A stretch of DNA of 64,000 nucleotides, from contig NZ_JOCQ01000009.1 of the NCBI RefSeq assembly GCF_000720725.1, positions 62,001-126,000 of the forward strand, written 5' to 3'. The stretch's first letter is position 1. Each line of letters begins with the position of its first letter. The stretch is from Streptomyces rimosus subsp. rimosus (GTDB lineage: Bacteria > Actinomycetota > Actinomycetes > Streptomycetales > Streptomycetaceae). A model generated the notes under the pieces. That model made no database searches, was not told the DNA's origin, and worked only from the letters and a program-made list of their open reading frames with translations. Position numbers and translations under genes: made by a program. Positions 16,778-25,677 of this stretch are shown here, piece after piece.

Positions 16778-18120
16778 CGGGCCACCTCCGCGAGCAGCGG
16801 AGCGGGAACGGCGGCGCTCGCGGTGCGTATGATGCGCACCCGCGCGGCGCGGTGGTGGGACACCAACCGCACCCGCAGCCGCCAGCCGTCCAGTTCAGCG
16901 GTGTCGCCGGGGGCGGGCACCCGCCCGAGTATGTGCGCCACCAGTCCAGCCACCGTCTCGTACGGGCCGTCGGGCGCGTCCAGGCCGATCCGGCGCAGTG
17001 TGTCGACCCGGCAGCCGCCGTCCGCGTCCCAGGCCGGGCGGCCGTCCTCGGGCGGTGCCTGCGCCAGCTCGGGCAGGGCCGCCCGGTCGTGCTCGTCGCG
17101 GACCTCGCCGACCAGTTCCTCGACGATGTCCTCCAGGGTGACCACGCCCGCCGTGCCGCCGTACTCGTCGACGACCACGGCTATCGGCTGCTCGCTGCGC
17201 AGCCGCTCCAGCAGCGGCTGCACCGGCAGTGTCTCGGGCACCAGCAGCGGCGGTACGGCGATCCGGCCCGCCGGGGTGCGCAGCCGCTCGTGCTCGGGCA
17301 CCGCGAGGGCGTCCTTGAGGTGCACCATGCCCACCACCTCGTCCAGCCGGGTGCGGTAGACGGGGAAGCGGGACAGGCCGGTGGCGCGGGTGAGGTTGAG
17401 GACGTCCTCGGCGGTCGCGGACGCCTGGAGCGCGCTGACCCGTACCCGTGGGGTCATCACGTTCTCGGCGGTCAGCCCGCCGAGCGAGAGGGTGCGGACG
17501 AACAGGTCGGCGGTGTCCTGCTCGATCACTCCGGCGCGGGCCGAGTGGTGGGCGAGCGAGACCAGTTCGCCGGGGGTGCGGGCGGACGCCAGCTCGTCGG
17601 TCGGCTCGACGCCCAGGGCCCGTACGAGCCGGTTGGCGACCGTGTTCAGCAGGGAGATCACCGGGCGGAAGAACCGCGAGAAGGCGCCCTGCGGGCCCGC
17701 GACGAAGCGGGCGACCTGGAGCGGCTTGGAAACCGCCCAGTTCTTGGGCACCAGCTCGCCGAGGACCATCTGCACGGCGGAGGCCAGCAGCATCCCGATG
17801 ACGACGGCGACGCCCGGTACGGCGCCGGCCGGCAGCCCGGCGGCGGTCAGCGGCCCGGACAGCAGATGGGCGAGGGCGGGCTCGGCGAGCATGCCGACCA
17901 CCAGGGAGGTGATGGTGATGCCGAGCTGGGTGCCGGAGAGCTGGAAGGAGAGTTCGCGCAGCGCGGAGACGACGGTGCGGGCGCGCCGGTCGCCTGCGGC
18001 GGCGGCCCGTTCGGCCTCCGCCTTCTCCACGGTCACCAGGCCGAATTCGGCGGCGACGAAGAAGCCGTTGGCGAGGATCAGGACGAGTGCCGCCGCGAGC
18101 AGCAGCAGACTGGCGGTCAT
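16774..18120 (-). CDS. CNNM/CBS/CorC_HlyC protein, pair 1 upstream
   Basis: A 448-residue paralogue of the downstream gene product. Domains: CNNM membrane domain (ANGFFVAAEFGLVTVEKAEAE, residues 1 to about 190), two CBS domains (FPVYRTRLDEVVGMVHLKDAL; VVVDEYGGTAGVVTLEDIVE at about 305-325) and a C-terminal CorC_HlyC domain from about residue 355. Expected role is divalent cation export or homeostasis at the membrane. A second pair with the same architecture and gene order lies at 47219-49637. Confidence 0.92.
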   Translation of the reverse strand: MTASLLLLAAALVLILANGFFVAAEFGLVTVEKAEAERAAAAGDRRARTVVSALRELSFQLSGTQLGITITSLVVGMLAEPALAHLLSGPLTAAGLPAGAVPGVAVVIGMLLASAVQMVLGELVPKNWAVSKPLQVARFVAGPQGAFSRFFRPVISLLNTVANRLVRALGVEPTDELASARTPGELVSLAHHSARAGVIEQDTADLFVRTLSLGGLTAENVMTPRVRVSALQASATAEDVLNLTRATGLSRFPVYRTRLDEVVGMVHLKDALAVPEHERLRTPAGRIAVPPLLVPETLPVQPLLERLRSEQPIAVVVDEYGGTAGVVTLEDIVEELVGEVRDEHDRAALPELAQAPPEDGRPAWDADGGCRVDTLRRIGLDAPDGPYETVAGLVAHILGRVPAPGDTAELDGWRLRVRLVSHHRAARVRIIRTASAAVPAPLLAEVAR

Positions 18121-18313
18121 GCCGCCGCCTCCGTCGGGAAGCGGAATTCCCCCGTATGCGGGGGTTCCGAGGAAGGGGCGGCGCAGGTACTACCGGACGA
18201 TCCGTCCATTGCTGGAGGGAGTCACTCCTCAGGTCGCTGGGGCCCCGGGCCGGGGCGGGGCGCGGGCGCGCCCTGGGCACCAGGGTAAACAGCCGGGCCC
18301 CGGTAAGGGCAGG

Positions 18314-18778
18314 TCACCGGTTGGGTTGACTGCCGGTGCCGTGGCTGTCGGCGAGCGCCCGGAGCGTACGGGCGTCCCGGATCGCCTGGTCGCGCGCGAT
18401 GCCGGGCTGGATGCCCATCGCGGGCAAGCTGGTGCCGTCGGCCAGGTCGAGGTGCACCCACGGGTCGCCCTGGCGCAGGTTGACGCGCAGCACCTGCGCC
18501 CAGGCCAGCTCGCGCTTGGTGGTGAGGTTGACGACCGTGATGCCGTCCTGGTGGGCGACCACCTTGGGGCGGGCGAGCAGCAGCAGCACGCCGAGCACGA
18601 TCAGTCCCGTGAACACGAAGCTGATCCGCTCGCCGGGGCCCAGCTTCGGCAGCAGCACGGCGATCACCGTGAGCACGGCGAGCTGGGCGATACCGACGCC
18701 GTACAGCACGGCCCGGGTACGGCCGGGCCGGAACGTCACCGGGAGGGCGGGCAGGGGCGCGGGGGCAGGCGCGGACAC
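18314..18778 (-). CDS. PH domain-containing membrane protein
   Basis: A 154-residue protein with two hydrophobic helices (TRAVLYGVGIAQLAVLTVIA and FVFTGLIVLGVLLLLA) followed by a bacterial PH-like domain (VVAHQDGITVVNLTTKREL...WAQVLRVNL). The GTG at 18778 is the start. It is the last gene of the rib-his operon, 85 bp after hisG. Its role is unknown; the conserved Streptomyces position next to hisG is its best handle. Confidence 0.8.
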   Translation of the reverse strand: MSAPAPAPLPALPVTFRPGRTRAVLYGVGIAQLAVLTVIAVLLPKLGPGERISFVFTGLIVLGVLLLLARPKVVAHQDGITVVNLTTKRELAWAQVLRVNLRQGDPWVHLDLADGTSLPAMGIQPGIARDQAIRDARTLRALADSHGTGSQPNR

Positions 18779-18863
18779 GTCGCTGGGCTCTTTCGTACGG
18801 GCCGCCGGCGCGGGCCGGCGGCGGAGGCGGCCGCCGCCCGTCGGCGGCGGCCGGGCCGCCGGA

Positions 18864-19712
18864 TCAGAGGCGGCAGGCGTGGATGCCGGTGGTCAGGATG
18901 GCGCGGGCGCCCAGCTCGTACAGCTCGTCCATGATGCGCTGGGCGTCCTTGGCGGGGACCATCGAGCGGACCGCGACCCAGCCCTCGTGGTGCAGCGGGG
19001 AGACGGTCGGCGACTCCAGGCCCGGGGTGAGCGCGACGGCCTTCTCGACGTGCTCGACGCGGATGTCGTAGTCCATCATCACGTAGCGCCGGGCGACCAG
19101 GACGCCCTGCATGCGGCGCAGGAACTGGCGGACCTTCGGGTCGTCCTCGGGCGCGTCCTTGCCGCGGATGACGACCGCCTCGGACTTCAGGATGGGCTCG
19201 CCGATGATCTCCAGTCCGGCGTTGCGCAGGGTGGTGCCGGTCTCCACCACATCGGCGATGATCTCGGCGACGCCGAGCTGGATGGCGGTCTCGACCGCGC
19301 CGTCGAGGTGGACGACGGAGGCGTTCACGCCGTTGTCGGCGAGGTGCTGGGTGACCAGGCCGGAGAAGGAGGTGGCGACCGTCATGCCGTCGAAGTCGGT
19401 GACATCCTTGGCGGTGCCCGGGCGGGTGGCGTAGCGGAAGGTCGAGCCGGCGAAGCCGAGCTGCATGATCTCCTCGGCCTGCGCGCCGGAGTCCAGCAGC
19501 AGGTCCCGGCCGGTGATGCCGATGTCCAGCTTGCCGGAGCCGACGTAGACCGCGATGTCGCGCGGGCGCAGGAAGAAGAACTCGACCTCGTTCTCCGCGT
19601 CGACCAGGACCAGCTCCCTGCGGTCCTTGCGCTGGCGGTAGCCGGCCTCATGGAGCATCGCCGACGCAGGCTCGGACAGTGAACCCTTGTTCGGGACGGC
19701 GATGCGCAGCAT
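18864..19712 (-). CDS. hisG: ATP phosphoribosyltransferase, long form
   Basis: A 282-residue enzyme for the first step of histidine synthesis: ATP + PRPP to N1-(5-phosphoribosyl)-ATP. It starts MLRIAVPNKGSLSEPA, contains GKLDIGITGRDLLLDSG and the PRPP-binding VADVVETGTTLRNAGL-like loop (seen as ADVVETGTTLRNAGLEII), and has the C-terminal regulatory domain of the long HisG form that binds histidine for feedback control. It needs no HisZ. It follows hisE by 67 bp in the riboflavin-histidine operon. An AAGGAAG sequence precedes the ATG. Confidence 0.97.
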   Translation of the reverse strand: MLRIAVPNKGSLSEPASAMLHEAGYRQRKDRRELVLVDAENEVEFFFLRPRDIAVYVGSGKLDIGITGRDLLLDSGAQAEEIMQLGFAGSTFRYATRPGTAKDVTDFDGMTVATSFSGLVTQHLADNGVNASVVHLDGAVETAIQLGVAEIIADVVETGTTLRNAGLEIIGEPILKSEAVVIRGKDAPEDDPKVRQFLRRMQGVLVARRYVMMDYDIRVEHVEKAVALTPGLESPTVSPLHHEGWVAVRSMVPAKDAQRIMDELYELGARAILTTGIHACRL

Positions 19713-19779
19713 GAGAGGTGACTTCCTTCGTACGAGGTGGTGACAGGGAAAGGGGGTGGTGCGGGGTGAGCCGGGCGGC

Positions 19780-20049
19780 TCAGAGGTGGGCGTAGACGTC
19801 GTCGAGGGTGAGGCCCTTGGCGACCATCATCACCTGGAGGTGGTACAGGAGCTGGGAGATCTCCTCGGCGGCGGCCTCGTCGGATTCGTACTCCGCGGCC
19901 ATCCACACCTCGGCGGCCTCCTCGACGACCTTCTTGCCGATCGCATGGACGCCGGACCGGACCAGTTCGGCGGTGCGGGAGGTGGCGGGGTCGCCGGAGG
20001 CCTTCTGCTGGAGCTCGGTGAACAGCTCCTCGAACGTCTTCTTGGACAT
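19780..20049 (-). CDS. hisE: Phosphoribosyl-ATP diphosphatase
   Basis: An 89-residue single-domain HisE that hydrolyses phosphoribosyl-ATP to phosphoribosyl-AMP and pyrophosphate, the second step of histidine synthesis. The all-helical MazG-like fold motifs are clear: KKTFEELFTELQQKA, GKKVVEEAAEVWMAA with the metal-binding Glu residues and AAEEISQLLYHLQVMM. The ATG at 20049 lies 35 bp after the ribH stop. HisI is not fused, as is usual in actinomycetes. The reading frame continues far upstream antisense/out of frame to other genes, so this start is required. Confidence 0.95.
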   Translation of the reverse strand: MSKKTFEELFTELQQKASGDPATSRTAELVRSGVHAIGKKVVEEAAEVWMAAEYESDEAAAEEISQLLYHLQVMMVAKGLTLDDVYAHL

Positions 20050-20084
20050 GATGGGCCCCACCCTACGCGGTCGCGGAGCGCCGC

Positions 20085-20570
20085 TCAGCGCCAGGGCTCG
20101 GCGACGGTGCGCAGCGTCGCGGCGGTCGCGACGGCGGCGGTCACCGCCTCGTGGCCCTTGTCCTCGGTGGAGCCGAAAATTCCGGCCCGGTCCAGCGCCT
20201 GCTCCTCGGTGTCGCAGGTCAGCACGCCGAACCCGATCGGTACGCCGGTGTCCACGCTGACCTGCGTCAGGCCCTGGGTGACGCCCTGGCACACGTAGTC
20301 GAAGTGCGGGGTGCCGCCGCGGATGACGACGCCGAGCGCCACGATCGCGTCGTAGCCGCGGCCGGCGAGGACCTTGGCGACCACCGGCAGCTCGAAGCTG
20401 CCGGGCACGCGCAGCAGCGTCGGCTCGTCGATGCCCAGCTCGGACAGGGCGCGCAGGGCGCCGTCCACCAGGCCGTCCATCACCTTCTCGTGCCACTGGG
20501 CGGCGATGACGGCCACCCGCAGGTCGCCACAGTTCTTCACGGACAGTTCGGGTGCGCCCTTGCCGCTCAC
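20085..20570 (-). CDS. ribH: 6,7-dimethyl-8-ribityllumazine synthase
   Basis: A 161-residue lumazine synthase that condenses 5-amino-6-ribitylaminouracil with 3,4-dihydroxy-2-butanone 4-phosphate. Landmarks: VPGSFELPVVAKVLA, the ALGVVIRGGTPHFDYVC loop with the catalytic His, and TGVPIGFGVLTCDTEEQALDR (substrate and phosphate binding). GTG at 20570 with GAGGAGAA upstream. It lies 60 bp after ribBA. Confidence 0.97.
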   Translation of the reverse strand: MSGKGAPELSVKNCGDLRVAVIAAQWHEKVMDGLVDGALRALSELGIDEPTLLRVPGSFELPVVAKVLAGRGYDAIVALGVVIRGGTPHFDYVCQGVTQGLTQVSVDTGVPIGFGVLTCDTEEQALDRAGIFGSTEDKGHEAVTAAVATAATLRTVAEPWR

Positions 20571-20630
20571 GGTTCTCCTCGTGGTGTTCGTGTACGTACG
20601 GGTGGGACGGCCGGCGGTCCGGCCGCGGTG

Positions 20631-21926
20631 CTACTGGTTGCCGCAGGTCGACGCGCGCTCCGCGTCGAGCCAGGGCAGGTCGTGCCCCATCCGGTCCCGC
20701 TTGGTGCGCAGGTACCGCAGGTTGTGCTCGCCCGCCTGGACGGGCATCGGCTCCCGGCCGGTGACCTTGAGGCCGTACCGGACGAGCGCGTCGGTCTTCT
20801 CGGGGTTGTTGGTCATCAGCCGCAGCGACCGCACGCCGAGGTCGGTCAGCATCTGGGCGCCCGCGCCGTAGTCCCGGGCGTCGGCGGGCAGGCCCAGCTC
20901 CAGGTTGGCGTCCAGAGTGTCGACACCGCGCTCCTGGAGCTCGTACGCGCGCAGCTTGGACAGCAGCCCGATGCCGCGCCCCTCGTGGCCGCGCAGGTAG
21001 ATCACCACGCCGCGGCCCGCCTCCTGGACGCGCCGCAGCGACTCCTCCAGCTGGGGGCCGCAGTCGCAGCGCAGCGAGTGGAAGATGTCGCCGGTCAGGC
21101 ACTCCGAATGGACCCGTACGAGGACGTCCTCGCCGTCGCCGATCTCCCCGGCCACCAGCGCGACGTGCTCGACGCCGTCGACGGTGGAGCGGTAGCCGTA
21201 CGCGGTGAACTCGCCGTGGCGGGTGGGCAGCCGGGTGGTCGCCTCGCGGCGGACGGTCGGCTCCGAGCTCCGGCGGTAGGCGATCAGGTCCTCGATGGAG
21301 ATGATCGACAGGCCGTGCTTGCGGGCGAACGGCACCAGCTCGGGCAGCCGCAGCATCGTGCCGTCCTCGCCGGCGATCTCCACGATCGCGGCGGCGGGCC
21401 GCAGCCCGGCCAGCCGGGCGAGGTCCACACCGGCCTCGGTGTGGCCGTTGCGCTCCAGGACGCCGCCCTCGCGGGCGCGCAGCGGGAAGATGTGGCCGGG
21501 CCGTACGAAGTCGGCGGGGGCGGCGTCGCCGGAGGCGAGCAGGCGCAGGGTGGTGGCGCGGTCGGCGGCGGAGATGCCGGTGCTGACGCCGTGCGCCGCG
21601 GTGGCGTCGACGGAGACGGTGAACGCGGTGCGCATCGACTCGGTGTTGTGCTCGACCATCTGCGGCAGCGCCAGGCGGTCCAGTTCCGCGCCGTCCATGG
21701 GGGCGCAGATCAGGCCGCGGCACTCGCTCATCATGAAGGCGAGGATTTCCGGGGTGGCGCGTTCGGCGGCCACCACGAGGTCGCCCTCGTTCTCCCGGCT
21801 CTCGTCGTCCACGACCACGACCGGACGGCCGGCGGCGATGTCCGCGACCGCCTGCTCGACGGGGTCCAGGACCAGCGCGGCGTCGGGGGCGCCCTCGGGG
21901 TCGTACCAGCTCTGCAGTGCGGTCAT
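20631..21926 (-). CDS. ribBA: Bifunctional DHBP synthase / GTP cyclohydrolase II
   Basis: A 431-residue fusion enzyme supplying both riboflavin precursors. Residues 1 to about 215 are the RibB domain (VVVVDDESRENEGDLVVAAE with the acidic metal site; RPGHIFPLRAREGGVL; ERNGHTEAGVDLA). Residues about 225-431 are the RibA domain with the zinc cysteines in SECLTGDIFHSLRCDCGP and the GTP-binding RGHEGRGIGLLSKLRAYEL, ending with LMTNNPEKTDAL. ATG at 21926 overlaps the ribM stop by 4 bp. The DYGAGAQML segment keeps the Tyr typical of ring-opening GCH II. Confidence 0.97.
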   Translation of the reverse strand: MTALQSWYDPEGAPDAALVLDPVEQAVADIAAGRPVVVVDDESRENEGDLVVAAERATPEILAFMMSECRGLICAPMDGAELDRLALPQMVEHNTESMRTAFTVSVDATAAHGVSTGISAADRATTLRLLASGDAAPADFVRPGHIFPLRAREGGVLERNGHTEAGVDLARLAGLRPAAAIVEIAGEDGTMLRLPELVPFARKHGLSIISIEDLIAYRRSSEPTVRREATTRLPTRHGEFTAYGYRSTVDGVEHVALVAGEIGDGEDVLVRVHSECLTGDIFHSLRCDCGPQLEESLRRVQEAGRGVVIYLRGHEGRGIGLLSKLRAYELQERGVDTLDANLELGLPADARDYGAGAQMLTDLGVRSLRLMTNNPEKTDALVRYGLKVTGREPMPVQAGEHNLRYLRTKRDRMGHDLPWLDAERASTCGNQ

Positions 21927-22576
21927 GCCGCCGCTCCTTCCAGGACGGGCTGCGGATTCGTACGGGAACGCAGCCACCAGTCGCGCATGCCCCACAGGAC
22001 GAGGCCGAGATAGACGACGTAGACCAGGCCGGAGAAGGCCAGGCCGCTGCTGAAGGCCAGGGGGACGCCCACGATGTCGACGAGCAGCCAGGCGAACCAG
22101 AACTCGACCAGGCCGCGGGCCTGGGCGACCATCGCCGCCAGGGTGCCGACGAAGATGTACGCGTCGGGCCAGGGGTTCCAGGACAGCTGCGGTACGAGGG
22201 CGAACAGCGCGCCGACGGCGACGGTGCCGGCGGCGGTGCCCGCGACGAGCAGGGCGCGCTCGCGCCAGGTGGCGAAGCGGACGGCGATGGAGCCGTCCTG
22301 GGCCTGCCGCCGGCCGCGCTGCCACTGCCGCCAGCCCCACAGCGCCACGCCGATGACCAGCAGCTGCTTGCCGACGCCGCCGCTGAGGTGGGCGTAGGCG
22401 TATGCGGAGACGAGGATCAGGCCGGAGAGGAACTGGGCGGGCCAGGTCCATATGGAGCGCCGCCAGCCGAAGGCGAGGGCGGCCAGGCCGATGGTGTTGC
22501 CGACCATGTCGGACCAGATGACCTGCTGCCCGAAGGCGGAGAACGCCGGGCCGTTCAGCCAGTCGAGGAGGTTCAC
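21923..22576 (-). CDS. ribM: PnuC-family riboflavin transporter
   Basis: A 217-residue membrane protein with about seven helices and the PnuC-family aromatic pattern (LAFGWRRSIWTWPAQFLSG, QLSWNPWPDAYIFVGT, FWFAWLLVDIVGVPL). PnuC proteins carry nicotinamide riboside/NMN, but PnuC homologues encoded in FMN-riboswitch-controlled rib operons of Streptomyces and Corynebacterium (RibM) transport riboflavin and roseoflavin. The gene lies within the rib operon with 4-bp overlaps on both sides, so RibM is the better call; substrate is inferred from context. Confidence 0.85.
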   Translation of the reverse strand: MNLLDWLNGPAFSAFGQQVIWSDMVGNTIGLAALAFGWRRSIWTWPAQFLSGLILVSAYAYAHLSGGVGKQLLVIGVALWGWRQWQRGRRQAQDGSIAVRFATWRERALLVAGTAAGTVAVGALFALVPQLSWNPWPDAYIFVGTLAAMVAQARGLVEFWFAWLLVDIVGVPLAFSSGLAFSGLVYVVYLGLVLWGMRDWWLRSRTNPQPVLEGAAA

Positions 22577-23208
22577 CGCAGGCTCTCTTCCACGGCCGCG
22601 GCGGCCGTCGCGGTGCCCCGGCCCTGGCCCAGCAGCCGCTCCACGTACTTCGCCAGTACGTCGACCTCCAGGTTGACCGGGTCGCCGGGCTGCTTGATGC
22701 CGAGGGTGGTCAGGGCAAGAGTGGTGGGGATCAGGCTGATGGTGAAGAAGTCGTCGGCCGCCTCGACCACGGTCAGGCTCACGCCGTCGACGGTGATGGA
22801 GCCTTTCTCCACGACGTAGCGGGCGAGGTGGGCGGGCAGCGCGACCTTCACGATCTCCCAGTTCTCGCCGGGCGTCCGCGCGACGATCGTGCCGGTGCCG
22901 TCCACGTGGCCCTGGACGAGGTGGCCGCCCAGGCGTCCGCCGAGCGCCATCGGGCGTTCGAGGTTGACGCGGGAGCCGGCGGCGAGGGCACCGAGGCTGG
23001 AGCGGTTGAGCGTTTCGGCCATCACGTCGGCGGTGAAGGTGCCGTCGCCGGTGTCGACGACGGTCAGGCAGACGCCGTTGACGGCGATCGAGTCGCCGTG
23101 TTTCGCGTCCTGGGTGACGAGCGGGCCGCGCAGGGTGAACCGGGAGCTGTCGCCGAGGTTCTCGACGGCGGCGACCTCACCCAGTTCTTCGACGATTCCG
23201 GTGAACAC
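22573..23208 (-). CDS. ribE: Riboflavin synthase, alpha chain
   Basis: A 211-residue enzyme that dismutates two 6,7-dimethyl-8-ribityllumazine molecules to riboflavin. The internal duplication is clear: MFTGIVEELGEV...GDSIAVNGVCLTVV in the first half and HLVQGHVDGTGTIV...GSITVDGVSLTVVEA in the second. The start is GTG at 23208, one base after the TGA of ribD. The stop overlaps the ribM start by 4 bp. Cytosolic, third gene product of the riboflavin branch. Confidence 0.97.
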   Translation of the reverse strand: MFTGIVEELGEVAAVENLGDSSRFTLRGPLVTQDAKHGDSIAVNGVCLTVVDTGDGTFTADVMAETLNRSSLGALAAGSRVNLERPMALGGRLGGHLVQGHVDGTGTIVARTPGENWEIVKVALPAHLARYVVEKGSITVDGVSLTVVEAADDFFTISLIPTTLALTTLGIKQPGDPVNLEVDVLAKYVERLLGQGRGTATAAAAVEESLR

Positions 23209-23209
23209 G

Positions 23210-24385
23210 TCAGTTCTCCTCGTTCAGGGCGGCGTTCGGGGCGGGGTCCGTGCCGGGGTCCGTGCCGGGGTTCAGGGCACGCGCGGCCGGGACGGCGGTG
23301 ATGCGCAGATCCGGTCCGAGCCGGTCGGTGGCGGTCACATCGAGGCGCAACGCCTGGTCGATCGTGCCGATTCCGGCGTCGCCGAGGGCGGCGGGTCCGG
23401 CGCCGAGCAGGACGGGCGCGAGATAGCCGACGACCTTGTCGACGGCGTGCGCGGCCAGGAAGGAACCGGCCAGGGTCGGGCCGCCTTCCAGGAGCACGGA
23501 GCGCACGTCGCGGGCGTACAGGGCGTCGAGCAGGGCGGGGATGTGCAGTCCGGTGCCGTCGGCGGTGCGCGGCAGGCGGACGATCGGTGCGAGGCCTTCG
23601 AGGTGGCCGGCGTCGGCGTCCTCGGCGACCGCGATCAGGGTGGGGGCGGTGCCGTCCAGGACGCGGGCGCCGGGTTTGACGACGGCGGCGCCGGTGTCGA
23701 TCACGACCCGCAGCGGCTGGCTGACCTCGGCGTCGGCCAGGCCCGCGAGCCGGGCGCCCAGGTGCGGGTCGTCGGCGCGGGCGGTGCCGGAGCCGACGAT
23801 CACCGCGTCCGCCTGGGCGCGCAGCCGGTGCACATCGGCGCGGGACTCGGCCGAGCTGATCCAGCGGCTGGTGCCGTCGGCGGCGGCGATCCGGCCGTCG
23901 AGCGTGGCGGCGTACTTCCACAGGACGAACGGGCGGCGGCGCAGTACGGCGGTCAGCCACGCCTCGTTGCCGGCCGCCGCCTCGTCGGCGAGCAGTCCGC
24001 CCTCGACCTCGATCCCGGCCTCGGCCAGGGTGGTGCAGCCGCCGGTGGCGGTGGGGTTCGGGTCCGGGACGGCGTAGTGCACCCGGGCGATGCCCGCCTC
24101 GATGAGGGCCTGCGCGCACGGTCCCGTACGGCCGGTGTGGTTGCAGGGTTCCAGGGTGACGAAGGCGGTGCCGCCGCGGGCCCGCTCGCCCGCCTGGCGC
24201 AGCGCGTTGACCTCGGCGTGCGGACCGCCGGCCCGTTCGTGCCAGCCCTCCCCGACGACGTGCCCGGCGGCGTCGAGGACGACACAGCCGACGACGGGAT
24301 TGGGGCTGGTGTGCCCGAGACCGTGCGCGGCAAGCTGGATGGCTCGGCGCATCGCCGCGGTCTGCGCGGGGGCTGGGGTGGCCAC
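23210..24385 (-). CDS. ribD: Bifunctional deaminase/reductase of riboflavin synthesis
   Basis: A 391-residue fusion: the N-terminal CMP/dCMP-deaminase-like zinc domain (PHAEVNAL and TLEPCNHTGRTGPC give the His/Glu and two Cys) and the C-terminal DHFR-like reductase (FVLWKYAATLDGRIAA, VSVLLEGGPTLAGSFL-type motif). It converts the GTP cyclohydrolase product to 5-amino-6-ribitylamino-uracil phosphate. GTG at 24385 is preceded by AGGAGGA. It is the first gene after the FMN riboswitch. The C-terminus carries a short GTDPGTDP repeat tail of no evident function. Confidence 0.96.
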   Translation of the reverse strand: MATPAPAQTAAMRRAIQLAAHGLGHTSPNPVVGCVVLDAAGHVVGEGWHERAGGPHAEVNALRQAGERARGGTAFVTLEPCNHTGRTGPCAQALIEAGIARVHYAVPDPNPTATGGCTTLAEAGIEVEGGLLADEAAAGNEAWLTAVLRRRPFVLWKYAATLDGRIAAADGTSRWISSAESRADVHRLRAQADAVIVGSGTARADDPHLGARLAGLADAEVSQPLRVVIDTGAAVVKPGARVLDGTAPTLIAVAEDADAGHLEGLAPIVRLPRTADGTGLHIPALLDALYARDVRSVLLEGGPTLAGSFLAAHAVDKVVGYLAPVLLGAGPAALGDAGIGTIDQALRLDVTATDRLGPDLRITAVPAARALNPGTDPGTDPAPNAALNEEN

Positions 24386-24540
24386 CGGGTCCTCCTGCCT
24401 GTGAAGGCACGGACTCCGGGGCTGTCACGAAGGACAGGAAAAACGGGAACGGGACAACGGGGACACCGAGGCCGAAAAGGGGGCCGCCACGCGTGAACGC
24501 GAGGACGACCGCCGGCGGCGGTGTACCGCTGCTCGCCCGC

Positions 24541-24672
24541 CGCGCACTGCCTCCCATCCGGACTTTAACCGTCGGTGCAGGAATTCCACCTGCTCAACCG
24601 GCCGCTGGAGGCGGCCGGGTCGCGGACTGTTACCGCCGGTTCGGACTTTCACCGACCCCGGAGTGCGCTGCG
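24541..24672 (-). promoter_or_regulatory. FMN riboswitch (RFN element)
   Basis: Read on the minus strand, this has the conserved RFN blocks in order: CTCCGGGGTCGGTGAAAGTC, CGAACCGGCGGTAACAGTCC, GCGACCC, a variable stem, GAGCAGGTGGAATTCCTGCA, CCGACGGTTAAAGTCCGGAT and GGGAGGCAGTGCG. It lies 155 bp upstream of ribD and should repress the whole rib-his operon when FMN is abundant. Downstream, a short G/C-rich hairpin at 24508-24522 could belong to the expression platform. A TTGACA (minus strand, 24675-24680) lies just upstream. Confidence 0.95.
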
Positions 24673-24858
24673 TATGTCAATTCAGTACGGCTTCAGTCTG
24701 CCACGTCTGATCGTCGGCCATGCGGGCGGCGGCCTGTGGGGTGCCTCACAGGGTCCGGCGCGCGTGTCACGTTCCGGCCCGGCGCCCGGTCGGTACGGTG
24801 CCGGGCCTCGCGGGCCCGGCACCGACGCCCCATCCCCTACCTGCGAGGACTGATCGCG

Positions 24859-25647
24859 ATGACGACGATTCTGGTGACCGGCGGCACCGGCACGCTCGGC
24901 CGCGCCGTGGTCGAGCGGCTGCTCGCCGACGGCCATGACGTGCGCACCCTCAGCCGCCGCCCCGGCACCGGCACCGAGCGGCCCCGGCTCAGCTCGTACG
25001 CGGTGGACCTGCGCGACGGCTCGGGGCTGGCCCCGGCGCTGGCGGGCGTGCACACGGTGATCCACTGCGCGTCGGCGCCGACCGGCGACACCGAGGCCGC
25101 GGGCCGGCTCATCGAGGCGGCCCGGGCCGCCGGGGTACGCCACCTGGCCTACATCTCCATCGTCGGCGTGGACCGCGTACCGCTGGGCTACTACCGCGCC
25201 AAGCGCGACGTGGAGCGGCTGATCGCGGACTCCGGGCTGGGCTGGACCGTGCTGCGCACCACCCAGTTCCACGACCTGGTGCTGTCGATGGTCAAGGCCG
25301 GTGCCCGGCTGCCGGTGATCCCGGTGCCGGCCGGTGTCCGGCTCCAGCCGGTGGACGTACGCGAGGTCGCCGACCGGCTGGTCGCGCTGGCCCACGGCGA
25401 ACCGGCGGGCCGGGTGCCGGACATGGGCGGCCCGGAGGCCCGCAGCGCCCACGCCCTCGTACGGGACACCCTGCGGGCCGGCGGGCGGCGGCGCCTGCTC
25501 GTACCGGTGTGGCTGCCGGGCAGGCTGTTCGGGGCCCTGCGGCGGGGCGAGAACCTGGCGCTTGATCACGCGGACGGGACGGTGGGATACGGGGACTTCC
25601 TGGCGGCGCGCGGCGGGAAGGCCGGGAAGGCGGCTGCGGGGCGGTAG
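24859..25647 (+). CDS. NmrA-like NAD(P)-binding protein
   Basis: A 262-residue atypical short-chain dehydrogenase. It begins with ILVTGGTGTLGRAVVERLL (GxxGxxG Rossmann motif), followed by VRTLSRRPGTG where the arginines suggest NADPH preference, and HLAYISIVGVDRVPLGYYRAK in which the YxxxK-like pair is present (YYRAK). Similar proteins act as redox sensors or reductases. ATG at 24859 follows GAGGA. It is divergent from the riboswitch-led rib operon and convergent with the ROK gene. Confidence 0.85.
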   Translation: MTTILVTGGTGTLGRAVVERLLADGHDVRTLSRRPGTGTERPRLSSYAVDLRDGSGLAPALAGVHTVIHCASAPTGDTEAAGRLIEAARAAGVRHLAYISIVGVDRVPLGYYRAKRDVERLIADSGLGWTVLRTTQFHDLVLSMVKAGARLPVIPVPAGVRLQPVDVREVADRLVALAHGEPAGRVPDMGGPEARSAHALVRDTLRAGGRRRLLVPVWLPGRLFGALRRGENLALDHADGTVGYGDFLAARGGKAGKAAAGR

Positions 25648-25677
25648 GCCCTTCAGGGCTCGCAGCGTGCCGCTGCC

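Noticed and set aside
15605..17359. 584-codon plus-strand frame over the CNNM/CBS pair
   Set aside because: Antisense to two well-supported genes, with Arg/Gln/Ser-rich low complexity and no domain.
24493..24858. N-terminal extension of the NmrA-like gene back to 24493
   Set aside because: It would overlap the FMN riboswitch region and encode an Arg/Gly-rich tail; the ATG at 24859 has a better ribosome binding site and starts directly at the Rossmann fold.
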